This document shows positions 24,623 to 34,375 of a stretch of DNA of 64,000 bases, piece after piece. Where the stretch lies: positions 310,001 to 374,000 of the forward strand of contig NZ_RCSU01000003.1 in the NCBI RefSeq assembly GCF_003991355.1, given 5' to 3'. Under the pieces are notes generated by a model. That model did no database searches. It saw only the letters and a program-made list of their open reading frames with translations, and had not been told where the DNA came from. Every line of letters starts with the position of its first letter. The stretch's first letter is position 1. Both the position numbers and the translations under genes were made by a program. The DNA comes from Pseudoflavitalea rhizosphaerae. Its GTDB lineage: Bacteria; Bacteroidota; Bacteroidia; Chitinophagales; Chitinophagaceae.

Positions 24623-26985
24623 GCAGCAGGTCCATCTTTCCCGAAAAGAACCTCTTTATAACGGTTATACAAATACGAGATCAACAATAAGATACCTCCC
24701 AGCGCAATATAGGAAATGGTGCGCGTGAGTGTATTGGCATGGCTCAAATCAAGGATCGTCACTTTCAGCAAGGTGATCACCAGCATGATCATGGCAGAGA
24801 AGCGGATACCACGATGCTTCTTCCAGATACCATAAGCAATCAGCGCCAGCGCATACAATCCCCACAGAATGCTCAATCCATAAGTGTATTGGTTGTTGGC
24901 GCCACTCACTTTTGTCCAGAGCAGATACTCGAAACTAAGGAACACGATCAAAGACAGCACTATCAGTTGAGGCCATAGAACTTTCATCAGGTTCCGGTTG
25001 GCTTCGCTGAAGAACTTAGGCTGGAAATAATACAACAATCCTGCAACAGGCAACAATACCAGGTACCTGTCCAGCAGGTTCCAGGACCCGAAATACAATC
25101 CTGTCTGATCTTTTTGAAAATAATTGATCGCCTGTATATTGAGTACCCTTAAGAAGATCAATGCCCAGAAGATCAGCAGGATCATGAAAACGCCAAATGC
25201 AACGCCCCTGATGGCAACGGTTTTAATCCAGCGATGATTGATAGCCGTAACCACCAAAACAAATACAAAAGAGTACAGCAGCAATGCCAGTATCTGCGCC
25301 ATCCATACCTCCTGGCCCCAGGGTCCGAAACTTCCGTCAGCGCCTCTCATCGTTTCCCTGATATTATTGAACCAGCGGGATATTTCAAGGAACAAAACAA
25401 TATAACTGAGCGTGATGGTCACTGCCGGCAGGAGGATATCATAGAACGCATGCAGGAAGTTGGTTTTAGCAGGATCGGTTTCACGATATTTATTGCGGTG
25501 CAGGAATATCAGTCCAAAACTGGCGCCCAATACCAATAATGCAGTATAAAAATTTCCGTTCAGAAAAGCATCCGGACGAATGATCAGCTTCCCATGGAAA
25601 CTCCCCAGCTTGTACATTTCATAAGCGTAATTGAAGCACAACGCACATAATCCCAGTGTGATCAACGCCATACTGAAATTGAGATACAGTCCGGTTTTCC
25701 ATTTTCTCCCGAGCAGATAAAGTATCACAGCTTCAGCAGCCCACAATAATGTGATAGCTTTCCCATCGAACGTAACAGGTACTGCAATGGCCATGAAAGT
25801 GATCACCAGGCCTATCAGCAGTCCGAACAAATGATTTTGCTTTCCGATGATCCTGCTCACAAAGAAAGCAACCCCACCATGCACCAATGCATTCAATACT
25901 GTAAAACTTCCCTGCCACCAGCCGGAGACCTCATCCCTGTTCAGGAGATAGAGTCCCAATCCGAAAAAGAGGAAGGCATTTGGTATCAGCAACAATACAT
26001 CGCCAAAATCGAATTTCTCCTTCCTCACCAGTTTGTAGACCAGGAAGCTGGCATAGAATAAAACAAAGTAGAGGCTGAGGAAGAACCAGGCCACCTGTGA
26101 AAATCTTTCTTCATCAGAGACTATACCAAACCAGAAAATGAATATGAACCAGGTGATACCGAAAGCGGCATAGAGCAGGCTCTTCCAGTATTTTTGCACA
26201 GAAATCACCAGCATGCCTGCATTGATAATGGCGATATAACTGAAGAGGGCTGTATAATTCCCTGAGTTGTCACTCAGCAGGAATGGAATGGCATAAGCGC
26301 CAACCTGCGCAAGGTGTGCGATGATCACCCGGTTATATAACAATGATCCATATACGATAGCAGCCGTAACCGCCACCATGATACCAAATGCCACCATCCG
26401 CGGGAACATCTGGTAGTACGTAAATGCGATATAGGTTATGAAATAACAAACGCACAATCCGCCTCCCAGCAATACTGCACTGTAAGCAGGATATTTCTTT
26501 CTAAGTTTGAAGCCGAGCCCCACCAGCACCAGTCCGGATAAATAGCCAAGTATGATGCGCACCTGCTGGCTGATCAGATCATGCTCGATGGCATATTTCG
26601 CACCGATGAAGATTCCTATAACGGTAACAAGTATCCCAACTTTGCTGGCCAGGTTCTTACCCAGGAACTCTTCCAGGTTACTGCTTTTCTCTTTTACAGG
26701 ATTTGCTAAAGTTATTCCGGGATCTGCCATCTCCTGCTGCTGCTGAGCAGGCATTGAAACAGGAGGAAGTTCCGCTTTGTTTACAACAGGCTCAGGTGTT
26801 TCCGTTTTTATTGTGGCGGCCCGGGGAACCTGACCGGTACTGAGTTTTTCTTTTTCTGCCTGCGCTTTCAGCAGGTCCAGTTCCTGCATCAGTTCAACCA
26901 GCTTTGCCTTGAAAACATTTTGTTGCAACGCAAGGTCCTGTATGCGTACGGTGAGCAACGCAATTTTTTCTTCGATGCTATTCAT
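24619..26985 (-). CDS. DUF2339 polytopic membrane protein
   Basis: A 788-residue protein with a short N-terminal coiled coil (about 1-45, IEEKIALLTVRIQDLALQQ), a Pro/Gln-rich linker (about 48-95) and then about 20 or more membrane segments to the C-terminus. The FLGKNLASKVGILVTVIGIF segment opening the membrane part is characteristic of DUF2339 proteins. The function of the family is unknown. It stands alone on the minus strand and has no clear operon partner. Confidence 0.9.
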   Translation of the reverse strand: MNSIEEKIALLTVRIQDLALQQNVFKAKLVELMQELDLLKAQAEKEKLSTGQVPRAATIKTETPEPVVNKAELPPVSMPAQQQQEMADPGITLANPVKEKSSNLEEFLGKNLASKVGILVTVIGIFIGAKYAIEHDLISQQVRIILGYLSGLVLVGLGFKLRKKYPAYSAVLLGGGLCVCYFITYIAFTYYQMFPRMVAFGIMVAVTAAIVYGSLLYNRVIIAHLAQVGAYAIPFLLSDNSGNYTALFSYIAIINAGMLVISVQKYWKSLLYAAFGITWFIFIFWFGIVSDEERFSQVAWFFLSLYFVLFYASFLVYKLVRKEKFDFGDVLLLIPNAFLFFGLGLYLLNRDEVSGWWQGSFTVLNALVHGGVAFFVSRIIGKQNHLFGLLIGLVITFMAIAVPVTFDGKAITLLWAAEAVILYLLGRKWKTGLYLNFSMALITLGLCALCFNYAYEMYKLGSFHGKLIIRPDAFLNGNFYTALLVLGASFGLIFLHRNKYRETDPAKTNFLHAFYDILLPAVTITLSYIVLFLEISRWFNNIRETMRGADGSFGPWGQEVWMAQILALLLYSFVFVLVVTAINHRWIKTVAIRGVAFGVFMILLIFWALIFLRVLNIQAINYFQKDQTGLYFGSWNLLDRYLVLLPVAGLLYYFQPKFFSEANRNLMKVLWPQLIVLSLIVFLSFEYLLWTKVSGANNQYTYGLSILWGLYALALIAYGIWKKHRGIRFSAMIMLVITLLKVTILDLSHANTLTRTISYIALGGILLLISYLYNRYKEVLFGKDGPAA

Positions 26986-27044
26986 AGATCGCAGTTAATT
27001 CAATTAAAGAAACAACAAAATAGTGGAAATAACCAATGCTATGC

Positions 27045-27482
27045 TCAACCGAAGTCGGGTATCATATCAATCGGCTGAAGCTCAATACCGGATTTAACAA
27101 ATCCTGCACAAAAATCACCATTGGTGATTACAAGGTAATCAACCGGTACTGCAATATTGTAACGCAAAACCTGCATCAGTACGGATTCTTCCAGGGGCAC
27201 GCCAATGGCTTTGCATTCCACCATCAGCCAGGGTTTATGTTGCTGGTTGTAAACCAGTATATCGAATCGTTTTTTCAATTCCCCGAGGCGCAGTTCTTTT
27301 TCCACAGCAATCAGTGAAGCGGGATATTGCTTCACCTTCAACAGGTATTGCAGGAAATTCTGCCGCACCCATTCTTCCGGGGTGAGCCTCACCCAGCTTT
27401 TGCGGAATTCATCGAAAATGAATTCTTTCTCGTCTGTTTTCTTGAACCTGAATGGATGTTCGGGATAATCAATGCGGAGCAT
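27045..27482 (-). CDS. Orphan HsdR N-terminal-domain nuclease-like protein
   Basis: A 145-residue protein consisting of one PD-(D/E)xK-type domain like the N-terminal nuclease domain of type I restriction subunit R. The catalytic pattern is visible: Glu in AVEKELRLG, then RFDILVY (Asp) and MVECKAI (ExK), followed by a Gln in MQVLRYN. No methyltransferase, specificity or helicase gene is near, so it is not part of a restriction system here. It is divergent from AMP nucleosidase, with a palindrome in the 49-bp gap. Role unknown; a house-keeping nucleic-acid function is possible. Confidence 0.82.
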   Translation of the reverse strand: MLRIDYPEHPFRFKKTDEKEFIFDEFRKSWVRLTPEEWVRQNFLQYLLKVKQYPASLIAVEKELRLGELKKRFDILVYNQQHKPWLMVECKAIGVPLEESVLMQVLRYNIAVPVDYLVITNGDFCAGFVKSGIELQPIDMIPDFG

Positions 27483-27493
27483 AGCGTCAAAAC

Positions 27494-27512
27494 TAATTCA
27501 TTATATGAATTA
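27494..27512. promoter_or_regulatory. Palindrome between divergent genes
   Basis: TAATTCAT-tat-ATGAATTA is a perfect 8-bp inverted repeat with a 3-bp spacer, placed in the 49-bp gap between the HsdR-N-like gene and AMP nucleosidase. Its position suits a repressor operator acting on both promoters. It is AT-rich, so chance symmetry is possible. Confidence 0.4.
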
Positions 27513-27531
27513 AATACACGAAATTTAAGTT

Positions 27532-28302
27532 ATGAAGACCAAAGAGGATATCGTACAGAACTGGCTGCCCCGCTACACCGGAGAACAGTTGGAGAATTTC
27601 GGTAAATACATCCTGCTCACCAACTTCAGCAATTATGTTGGATTATTTGCAAAATGGAATAATGTACCGGTTGTAGGCGAAGGCCGGCCGATGCAATGCG
27701 CCACGGCAGACAATATCACCATCATCAATTTCGGTATGGGAAGCCCCGGCGCTGCTACAGTGATGGACCTGCTCACGGCCATCGAGCCCAGCGCCGTTCT
27801 CTTCCTGGGCAAATGCGGAGGACTGAAAAAAAGAAATAATATCGGCGACCTCATCCTGCCCATCGCCGCCATCCGCGGAGAAGGTACTTCCAACGATTAC
27901 TTCCCTCCTGAAGTGCCTGCACTCCCGGCTTTCGCACTGCAGAAAGCAGTATCCACCACCATCCGGGATTATGGAGTGGATTACTGGACAGGCCCCGTTT
28001 ACACCACCAACCGCCGCGTATGGGAGCACGACGACGGCTTCAAAGAATACTTACAGCGCATACGCGCATACGCTATCGACATGGAAACCGCCACCATCTT
28101 CACCGTTGGCTTTTACAACAAGATCCCCACCGGCGCATTGCTGCTGGTGAGCGATCAACCCATGTCGCCGGAAGGAGTAAAAACCGAAGCCAGCGATAAA
28201 CATGTTACCACCAATTTCGTGGAGCGTCATGTACATATCGGGATCGACTCGCTCAAACAACTGATCAATGACGGCCTCACTGTAAAACACCTGAAATTCT
28301 GA
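27532..28302 (+). CDS. amn: AMP nucleosidase
   Basis: A 256-residue enzyme of the nucleoside phosphorylase fold that splits AMP to adenine and ribose 5-phosphate. It is the short form seen in Bacteroidota, lacking the extra N-terminal domain of the enterobacterial enzyme. Diagnostic parts are TIINFGMGSPGAATVMDLL, VLFLGKCGGLKKRNNIGDL, and the AIDMETATIF segment with the catalytic Glu and Met that hold the ribose; SDQP follows near residue 209. It lies 8 bp before the ABC ATPase gene, so the two may be co-transcribed. Confidence 0.93.
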   Translation: MKTKEDIVQNWLPRYTGEQLENFGKYILLTNFSNYVGLFAKWNNVPVVGEGRPMQCATADNITIINFGMGSPGAATVMDLLTAIEPSAVLFLGKCGGLKKRNNIGDLILPIAAIRGEGTSNDYFPPEVPALPAFALQKAVSTTIRDYGVDYWTGPVYTTNRRVWEHDDGFKEYLQRIRAYAIDMETATIFTVGFYNKIPTGALLLVSDQPMSPEGVKTEASDKHVTTNFVERHVHIGIDSLKQLINDGLTVKHLKF

Positions 28303-28310
28303 TCCAGTCA

Positions 28311-30011
28311 ATGCCCTACCCTCTTTTACAGATTGATAACCTGCAGGTGGATTTTATCAGCGAACTGGGAACCACCACTGCCGTAAAAAATATTTCACTG
28401 CAAGTGAAGCGCGGAGAGATCGTTGCCATTGTTGGTGAATCAGGCTCCGGCAAATCCGTTACTTCCCTGAGCATACTGCAATTACTGCCTTCACCGCCTG
28501 CCCGCTATGCAGCAGGCTCCATCCTGTTTTCAGCAGATGGACAACAACAGGTGAATATGCTGGAACAGTCCGAAGAACAATTGCGCAGCATCCGCGGACA
28601 CAGGATAGCGATGATCTTCCAGGAGCCCATGACCTCTCTCAATCCCGTTTTCACCTGCGGCTCGCAGGTAATGGAAGCCATCCGTCAGCACCAACAGGTA
28701 TCTACAACCGAAGCCAAAGCCCGAACACTGGAACTTTTCGAAAAAGTGAAACTGCCCAATCCAGCTTTATTGATGGACCGCTATCCGCATCAGCTCAGCG
28801 GCGGACAGAAACAAAGAGTGATGATTGCAATGGCCATGAGCTGCAATCCCAGTCTGCTGATCTGCGACGAGCCAACTACTGCACTGGACGTGACTGTGCA
28901 GAAAACCATCCTCCAATTGATCCGTGGCTTACAGAAAACGGAAAAAATGGGCGTGATCTTCATTACACATGATCTCGGTGTAGTGGCTGAAGTGGCCGAC
29001 CGCGCCATCGTGATGTACAAAGGAGCAATTGTAGAACAGGGCTCCACCAAAGACATCTTCCACTCACCTCAACATCCTTATACGAAAGGCCTGCTGGCCT
29101 GTCGCCCCATCCTGCACAAGAAAGGAGAAAGACTGCCGGTGGTTAGTGATTTTCTCGAAGGCAGAACAACTGTAAAAGAAAAATCGACCGCTTCCATTAT
29201 TCCATTATCCGATGATGAAGCGCCGCTGCTGAAAGTGGAAAACCTTAAAGTATGGTTTCCCGGTCGCAAATCATTTTTCGGCAAGCCGCTGGACTATGTG
29301 AAGGCGGTAAATGATGTGAGCTTCACCGTGAGAAAAGGAGAAACGCTCGGTCTTGTAGGAGAATCCGGTTGTGGCAAAACCACACTGGGCCGCAGCCTGC
29401 TGCGCCTTATCGATCCCACCGGTGGAAGTATCTGGTATAATGGACAAAACATCACGGCCATAAAAAAAGATGCACTGAAACACCTTCGTCAGAATATTCA
29501 GATCATCTTCCAGGACCCTTACTCTTCCCTCAATCCACGCATGACCATCGGCGATGCCATCGTTGAACCGATGAGTGTTCATGGCCTGCACAAAAATGGG
29601 AAAAAGAGAAAAGAATGGGCGATGGAAATGCTGCACAAAGTGGACCTCAAACCGGAACATTTCAACCGGTATCCGCATGAGTTCTCAGGTGGACAAAGGC
29701 AGCGGATCGTGATAGCCCGCGCACTTGCACTGGGCCCCACATTTGTTGTCTGCGACGAATCCGTGTCTGCGCTCGATGTGAGCGTACAGGCACAGATCCT
29801 CAACCTGCTCAATGATCTCAAAAAAGAATTCGATCTCACCACTATTTTCATTTCCCATGATCTCTCGGTTGTGCGTTATATCAGCGACCGCATCATGGTA
29901 ATGAATAAAGGAATGATAGAAGAGATGGGCAATGCAGAGGATATCTATTCCAATCCGCAAAAAGATTATACCAAACAACTGATCGCCTCCATTCCGAAAG
30001 CAGCCATTTAA
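28311..30011 (+). CDS. Fused ABC transporter ATPase (Dpp/Opp D-F type)
   Basis: 566 residues holding two complete ATPase domains in one chain, matching DppD-like and DppF-like subunits of dipeptide/oligopeptide importers. The first domain has Walker A GESGSGKS (42-49), signature LSGGQKQR near 163 and Walker [13 protein letters not shown]. The second has Walker A GESGCGKT near 353, FSGGQRQR and [11 protein letters not shown]. The second Walker B has Ser for Pro after the Glu, a variant seen in this family. The permease and binding-protein genes are not nearby, so the partners must lie elsewhere. A family 1 repeat starts 10 bp after the stop. Confidence 0.93.
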   Translation: MPYPLLQIDNLQVDFISELGTTTAVKNISLQVKRGEIVAIVGESGSGKSVTSLSILQLLPSPPARYAAGSILFSADGQQQVNMLEQSEEQLRSIRGHRIAMIFQEPMTSLNPVFTCGSQVMEAIRQHQQVSTTEAKARTLELFEKVKLPNPALLMDRYPHQLSGGQKQRVMIAMAMSCNPSLLICDEPTTALDVTVQKTILQLIRGLQKTEKMGVIFITHDLGVVAEVADRAIVMYKGAIVEQGSTKDIFHSPQHPYTKGLLACRPILHKKGERLPVVSDFLEGRTTVKEKSTASIIPLSDDEAPLLKVENLKVWFPGRKSFFGKPLDYVKAVNDVSFTVRKGETLGLVGESGCGKTTLGRSLLRLIDPTGGSIWYNGQNITAIKKDALKHLRQNIQIIFQDPYSSLNPRMTIGDAIVEPMSVHGLHKNGKKRKEWAMEMLHKVDLKPEHFNRYPHEFSGGQRQRIVIARALALGPTFVVCDESVSALDVSVQAQILNLLNDLKKEFDLTTIFISHDLSVVRYISDRIMVMNKGMIEEMGNAEDIYSNPQKDYTKQLIASIPKAAI

Positions 30012-30021
30012 TTACGCCGCC

Positions 30022-30131
30022 GCCAATCGCTCGCCTCCGGGCGAGTGACTTTTGTTTAGTCGCCTCCGGCGACGCGGTGTTCGCCGGAGGCGAACAAATA
30101 CAAGTCACTCGCCCGGAGGCGAGCGACTGGC
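30022..30131 (+). repeat. Family 1 nested-hairpin repeat, copy 3
   Basis: A 110-bp copy with outer arms 30022-30051 and 30102-30131 that match each other at 29 of 30 positions. The arm core reads CTCGCCTCCGGGCGAG, again unlike copies 1 and 2 but matched in the opposite arm. The inner hairpins are identical to those of copy 1 (GTCGCC...GGCGAC, loop GCGGTG, TTCGCC...GGCGAA). It starts 10 bp after the ABC ATPase stop and lies 46 bp before the end of the convergent TraB gene. Confidence 0.92.
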
Positions 30132-30177
30132 AGCACCCGGCTTTTTTAATCAGCTCCCTGGTACTGTGTAAATAATA

Positions 30178-33100
30178 TCAATCCTGGTACCTTCTTCCCT
30201 TCACCATTTCGGAGAGCATGCTTTTGAATTTTGCATAACGTCTTGCCTCATAAAATTCTTCCGCACAGGGATGAAGCGTGATCAGCATTTCTTTCAGTAC
30301 TTTCTTTAATTGCATATCCACCGGCTGATCATTCTCCAGGGTTCGGCCTTCCGCCTGCATGAATTCACTGGGCAGTACATCAATGGAGTCTTTGTCAAGC
30401 GGCTGCATGCCGGCAACGGCCAGGGACCAGGCATCATCATCACGCATCTTCTTGTACTTGTAGAAAAAGATCCGCCCTGCCTGTCCTTTATAATTCACTG
30501 GCAGTGTATCGAGGAAAACCAGGGTATCTGGCTCTTTGTAATTACCGATCTCCTCCAGCAACAAGCTTTTCACCATTGCCATCTGGTTCTTTTCAGCTTT
30601 CGGAAAATGGTGCAGCTTATTCATATCCTTCAGATCTGTATATAATTCCACTCTGTAACGGTCCAGAGAAGCGAATTTGGTAAAAAGAGAATCCGGCACC
30701 GGCTCATTGTTGCGAAGCAACAGGATGAAACTGTTGTACAGCAACCTGCGATCGCTGGTGGTCATCAACTGAGTGAAATAGTTTTGTATTCCCTGGTGTT
30801 TCTTCCTGAAAGGCAGGAGCAGCACGGAATACTGATCAACATCGCTGTTGCCTTCATCCAGGTCTTCGTCTTCATCCTCCTCATCGTTCCCGGTATTATT
30901 ATAAAGACTTGATACATCTTTCCTGGTCATTTTTTGCATATTCCTCTTGTTCTCCATTGCGATCTGCTTTTTCAGCAAATGCCGGCCTTCAAGATAGAGT
31001 TTGCTGAGATATGACTCATAATCGGCTCCTTTCAGATAACCACTATCCGCCAGGACATGCATGAGTTCCAGTGTCTCCTTTTTGAAATCATCTATGTTGA
31101 GGAACTGCAGCATGTCCGGGAACAAGGTCCTGGTGAGTGCAAGTGAATCATACAACTGGTACCAGTTGCCACGGTAATTGTAATAAGAATAAGAGCTGCG
31201 TGTTTCCGGTGCAGCCAGGATGATATCTACTGAGCGCCTGGATTCACGACGGTAATTATTGTATCCATAATCGTTATTTTCGGATTCAATGATAGGCGGT
31301 TCCTGCAACATCAGCTCTTTAAATGCCTGGAAACCGGCTTTTGTTTTCTGCGACAACAATGCTTTCAGGATGGTCTGTTGCAGATCGGAAGTGTCTTTGA
31401 TCTTCCAGTAGAGATCGGTAAGATAAGACACAATTGAAGGGTCCTTCAGCTGGCCCAATTCCTTGATCAGGTATTCTTTCACGGCCATATAATTCCGCAC
31501 GCCCCAGTTCAGGGAACCGATTGCGTTCTTCACCAGCGGCACATCGGAGGAATCCAGGTCCATCCTGAATACCTGTTTGGCTCCGCGTTTGGCAACAGCA
31601 CTGTCTTTACTGAATAGTTCGCTGATGTACTCGCTGTTCTTTTTGTTGAGCAGCGAACTGCTTTTTAGCGATTCATTGGGTGCAAAACTGGAATAGAATG
31701 CCTCCAGGAAATCGCTTCTTCGGGTAACTGTATCTGTTAGTGAACTGAAAGAGAATACATGTCCGTCTTTATAATACAACCTTGTTACCAGTAAACGGCT
31801 GCTGCCTGTATCGGATACGGAGAAATCAAATTGCCGTGATCCGTCCGGTAATCTTTTGGTTGAATTGCTTTTGAAGAGTAAGGTACTGTCCTGGTTCCAG
31901 TTGTCTCCGAACATGCCTTTCCAGAAGCCGAGACTGTCTTTGTTCCAGGCTTTTTTGGAGAGCTGGGAGTAAGTGATCCAGATCTTTTCACCAAGAGTAT
32001 CATTGCCGACCAGGAGGGTTTTGTAACTGGCCTGATCATCGTTCTCTGCATCCTCCTCGTCTTTGTTCAGATTGGCCATGAACCTGATCATTTCAGCATC
32101 TTTGGGATCTACCTTGCTGAGTGGCACCGGGCTCTTCACCGTGAAGCGCATAATGGTATCCGTTTGCAGAACGGGGGCCGGATAGATATTGGGTGTGAGC
32201 TGGAAAGACTCCATGAATTTCTTCACCGCAGGATTTTCCTGTTTGTAACGCGCCAGCAATGCGTAATAATTAGGCCCCTGGATAATATATCTCACGGTGC
32301 TAAAACTACCGTCCTTGTGTTTATAGGTACAGTTGAGTGAAGGATACCCTTTGAAAGATGAGAAGCTGTGAGAAAGCTGTTTGAGGATATACCCCGAGTA
32401 CTGGTAACTTTCATCCATCAGGTTCAGTTCGAAGGTATCTTCTTCGATGTAAGAATAGTTGTGGATATTGCCTTTCATCACCAGGTAACTGTTTCCATCT
32501 TTCTTATCCGTGGCGGCGTATTCGAGGCGGTTGTTATTCCACATTTTATCGTGCAGCATACTGGGCGTATGCGGCATCAGCACACTGAATCCCCCGGTGG
32601 GCGGCTGGTAGCCTGTCCATTCGGGTGCGGGTGTATATTCTTTGAGCGAAATGGAGTTGAAGAATTTATCCGCTTCGGTTCCGGTGCTTACATAATCCGC
32701 ATTGCCGCTCATTTTGAAGAAGATCATCTCGAAGGGGGTAATGAATATCTGGTAACGCTGGATATCTCCTCTGCGTGTGCGGTTGGTAATATCAAAACCG
32801 GGGAAGCCATTTTTAGTGATGGCAGTTTTTTTAAGGATTTTACCAGGAATGTTCTCGTAGAGGGCAGCATCTATCTTGTCCGCTACTTTGGAAGGGCCGT
32901 CGCCCCAGAGTGAGCTGTTGGTCTTTACACGGGTCACCAGGTAATAAGCACCGTTCACGAGATCTGCGTATTGCACTACATCGATTCCGCCGCCCATATT
33001 AGTGAACTGGTAGAATTTTTTGCCGGGGATAGATACTTTGTAAAAGCCATCATCGGAGGTCTGTTGCTGAAATATGTGCTCCACGCGCATTTTATCGATC

Positions 33101-34089
33101 TGATCTTTTTGGATGCTGTTCCGGCTGGTCATCATTACGGGTCTAACGGTATAGCCCATATGACGCAGCATTTCTATCACACCGCGTTTACCTGGGAGGT
33201 GTGCTGCGCCTACGCCAACGAAGAGGCTGGATTTACGCAGGATGCTATCTATTGAATTGGCCTGGATCTCATTCCTTTTGTACAGGAATTTTTCCTGGAA
33301 GGCATCAGATTCCACGGTGAGCGCCTGGAGGGAATCCAGGAGGTCCAGGTCGCCATCACGGTAAGCATCTTCCACTCTTTTGGGATTGTTCATCATCCCT
33401 TCATAGCTGTAGCTTTTTTTCTTTTTGTTCTTATCGCGGGAGGCATCGCGGTAGGCTTCGGCCACCAGTTTTTCGCTGGCTTCAAAATCTTCCACCCCAC
33501 TCACTCTTTTGCCGAGTTTGCGGCCAACCTGGAAGATATGCATATCGAGGAAGGTATTCTCTTCAAAATCGTTGGAGTTACCGCCATAGGTCCGGTAGAG
33601 CATTCCATTGATCATGGAGGGTTCCAGGGCCAGGGAAGCTTTGGCCAGTTCTTCATAACTGTCAATAGCAAACGAAGTGATGCTCATGGTTTGCATGGGC
33701 ACATTCCAGTTGCTGCGGCTGAGACGGAGATAGGACCGTTCATCGCCGTAATTGCTGCGCATCAGCAAACTCCTGCTGTAGTCGTCCTGCCATGTTTCCG
33801 GATTGGTTTCCAGGGCCACCACATCCACGGTACGGATAGCGTTGTAGAAGCTGTCGCCCAGGTTGAAAGCCAGTTTATTGCTTACGTGCATGGTGCCAAA
33901 AAGATAGGATGGCTTTTTGAGGCCATTCCCGGTGATCACCCAGAGCAGGCTTGGGTATTTCTTGCCGGCGGCAACGGAAGCCGGAGACGGATTGGAAGGC
34001 TTTTTCGGTTGAGGTTTTGCCTTATTGGATTGGGCCGTCAGACTGTAAACACATAAGGTACCGAGAAGCAGGAACAGGATTTTTTTCAT
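30178..34089 (-). CDS. Giant TraB/GumN-domain secreted protein
   Basis: 1303 residues from the ATG at 34089, which opens a clear signal peptide (MKKILFLLLGTLCVYSLTAQ). Residues about 45-320 form a TraB/GumN domain, with SYLFGTMHVSNK near the start and VGVGAAHLPGKRGVIEMLRHMGY closing it in two parts; this fold is related to the EreA/ChaN-like enzymes and may be a metal-dependent hydrolase. The remaining 980 residues are of unrecognised, mixed fold with an acidic stretch (DEEDEDEDLDEGN) around 1080. Normal TraB/GumN proteins are about 300 residues, so the long C-terminal part is notable. It is probably periplasmic. Confidence 0.8.
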   Translation of the reverse strand: MKKILFLLLGTLCVYSLTAQSNKAKPQPKKPSNPSPASVAAGKKYPSLLWVITGNGLKKPSYLFGTMHVSNKLAFNLGDSFYNAIRTVDVVALETNPETWQDDYSRSLLMRSNYGDERSYLRLSRSNWNVPMQTMSITSFAIDSYEELAKASLALEPSMINGMLYRTYGGNSNDFEENTFLDMHIFQVGRKLGKRVSGVEDFEASEKLVAEAYRDASRDKNKKKKSYSYEGMMNNPKRVEDAYRDGDLDLLDSLQALTVESDAFQEKFLYKRNEIQANSIDSILRKSSLFVGVGAAHLPGKRGVIEMLRHMGYTVRPVMMTSRNSIQKDQIDKMRVEHIFQQQTSDDGFYKVSIPGKKFYQFTNMGGGIDVVQYADLVNGAYYLVTRVKTNSSLWGDGPSKVADKIDAALYENIPGKILKKTAITKNGFPGFDITNRTRRGDIQRYQIFITPFEMIFFKMSGNADYVSTGTEADKFFNSISLKEYTPAPEWTGYQPPTGGFSVLMPHTPSMLHDKMWNNNRLEYAATDKKDGNSYLVMKGNIHNYSYIEEDTFELNLMDESYQYSGYILKQLSHSFSSFKGYPSLNCTYKHKDGSFSTVRYIIQGPNYYALLARYKQENPAVKKFMESFQLTPNIYPAPVLQTDTIMRFTVKSPVPLSKVDPKDAEMIRFMANLNKDEEDAENDDQASYKTLLVGNDTLGEKIWITYSQLSKKAWNKDSLGFWKGMFGDNWNQDSTLLFKSNSTKRLPDGSRQFDFSVSDTGSSRLLVTRLYYKDGHVFSFSSLTDTVTRRSDFLEAFYSSFAPNESLKSSSLLNKKNSEYISELFSKDSAVAKRGAKQVFRMDLDSSDVPLVKNAIGSLNWGVRNYMAVKEYLIKELGQLKDPSIVSYLTDLYWKIKDTSDLQQTILKALLSQKTKAGFQAFKELMLQEPPIIESENNDYGYNNYRRESRRSVDIILAAPETRSSYSYYNYRGNWYQLYDSLALTRTLFPDMLQFLNIDDFKKETLELMHVLADSGYLKGADYESYLSKLYLEGRHLLKKQIAMENKRNMQKMTRKDVSSLYNNTGNDEEDEDEDLDEGNSDVDQYSVLLLPFRKKHQGIQNYFTQLMTTSDRRLLYNSFILLLRNNEPVPDSLFTKFASLDRYRVELYTDLKDMNKLHHFPKAEKNQMAMVKSLLLEEIGNYKEPDTLVFLDTLPVNYKGQAGRIFFYKYKKMRDDDAWSLAVAGMQPLDKDSIDVLPSEFMQAEGRTLENDQPVDMQLKKVLKEMLITLHPCAEEFYEARRYAKFKSMLSEMVKGRRYQD

Positions 34090-34225
34090 AATAAAGTTCT
34101 GAAGGGGTTTGTAATTCCAAATATACGCCAGCCAATACAGCATTCAAGCGGATTTTAACCCAATGGATGCGGGAATCTGCGGCAATCCTTGCCATATTAT
34201 TTTTTTCTTTGTATAGTTTTTGTTG

Positions 34226-34233
34226 TACCTTTG
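34226..34233 (+). promoter_or_regulatory. Putative -7 box upstream of queA
   Basis: TACCTTTG matches the TAnnTTTG consensus. It would give a leader of about 135 nt before the queA ATG at 34376. The leader shows no preQ1 riboswitch or other regulatory RNA that I can recognise. Confidence 0.5.
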
Positions 34234-34375
34234 CCCGCTTGAAAATGAAGCTTTACATGTTATCAAACCTGGTGCCGTAAGACCTCGTTTGTACCGGTCC
34301 CCCCGATGTACCCGTCTCTTACTCCATGTTTTGGTACCATGTGGCGCGCTTTAAACACAATTATTAATAAGCTGC

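Noticed and set aside
27045-27482. A type I restriction-modification system
   Set aside because: Only a single HsdR-N-like domain is present; no helicase, HsdM or HsdS genes are nearby.
34234-34375. A preQ1 riboswitch in the queA leader
   Set aside because: The leader has no short pseudoknot with the typical A-rich strand, and no consensus preQ1 core could be found.
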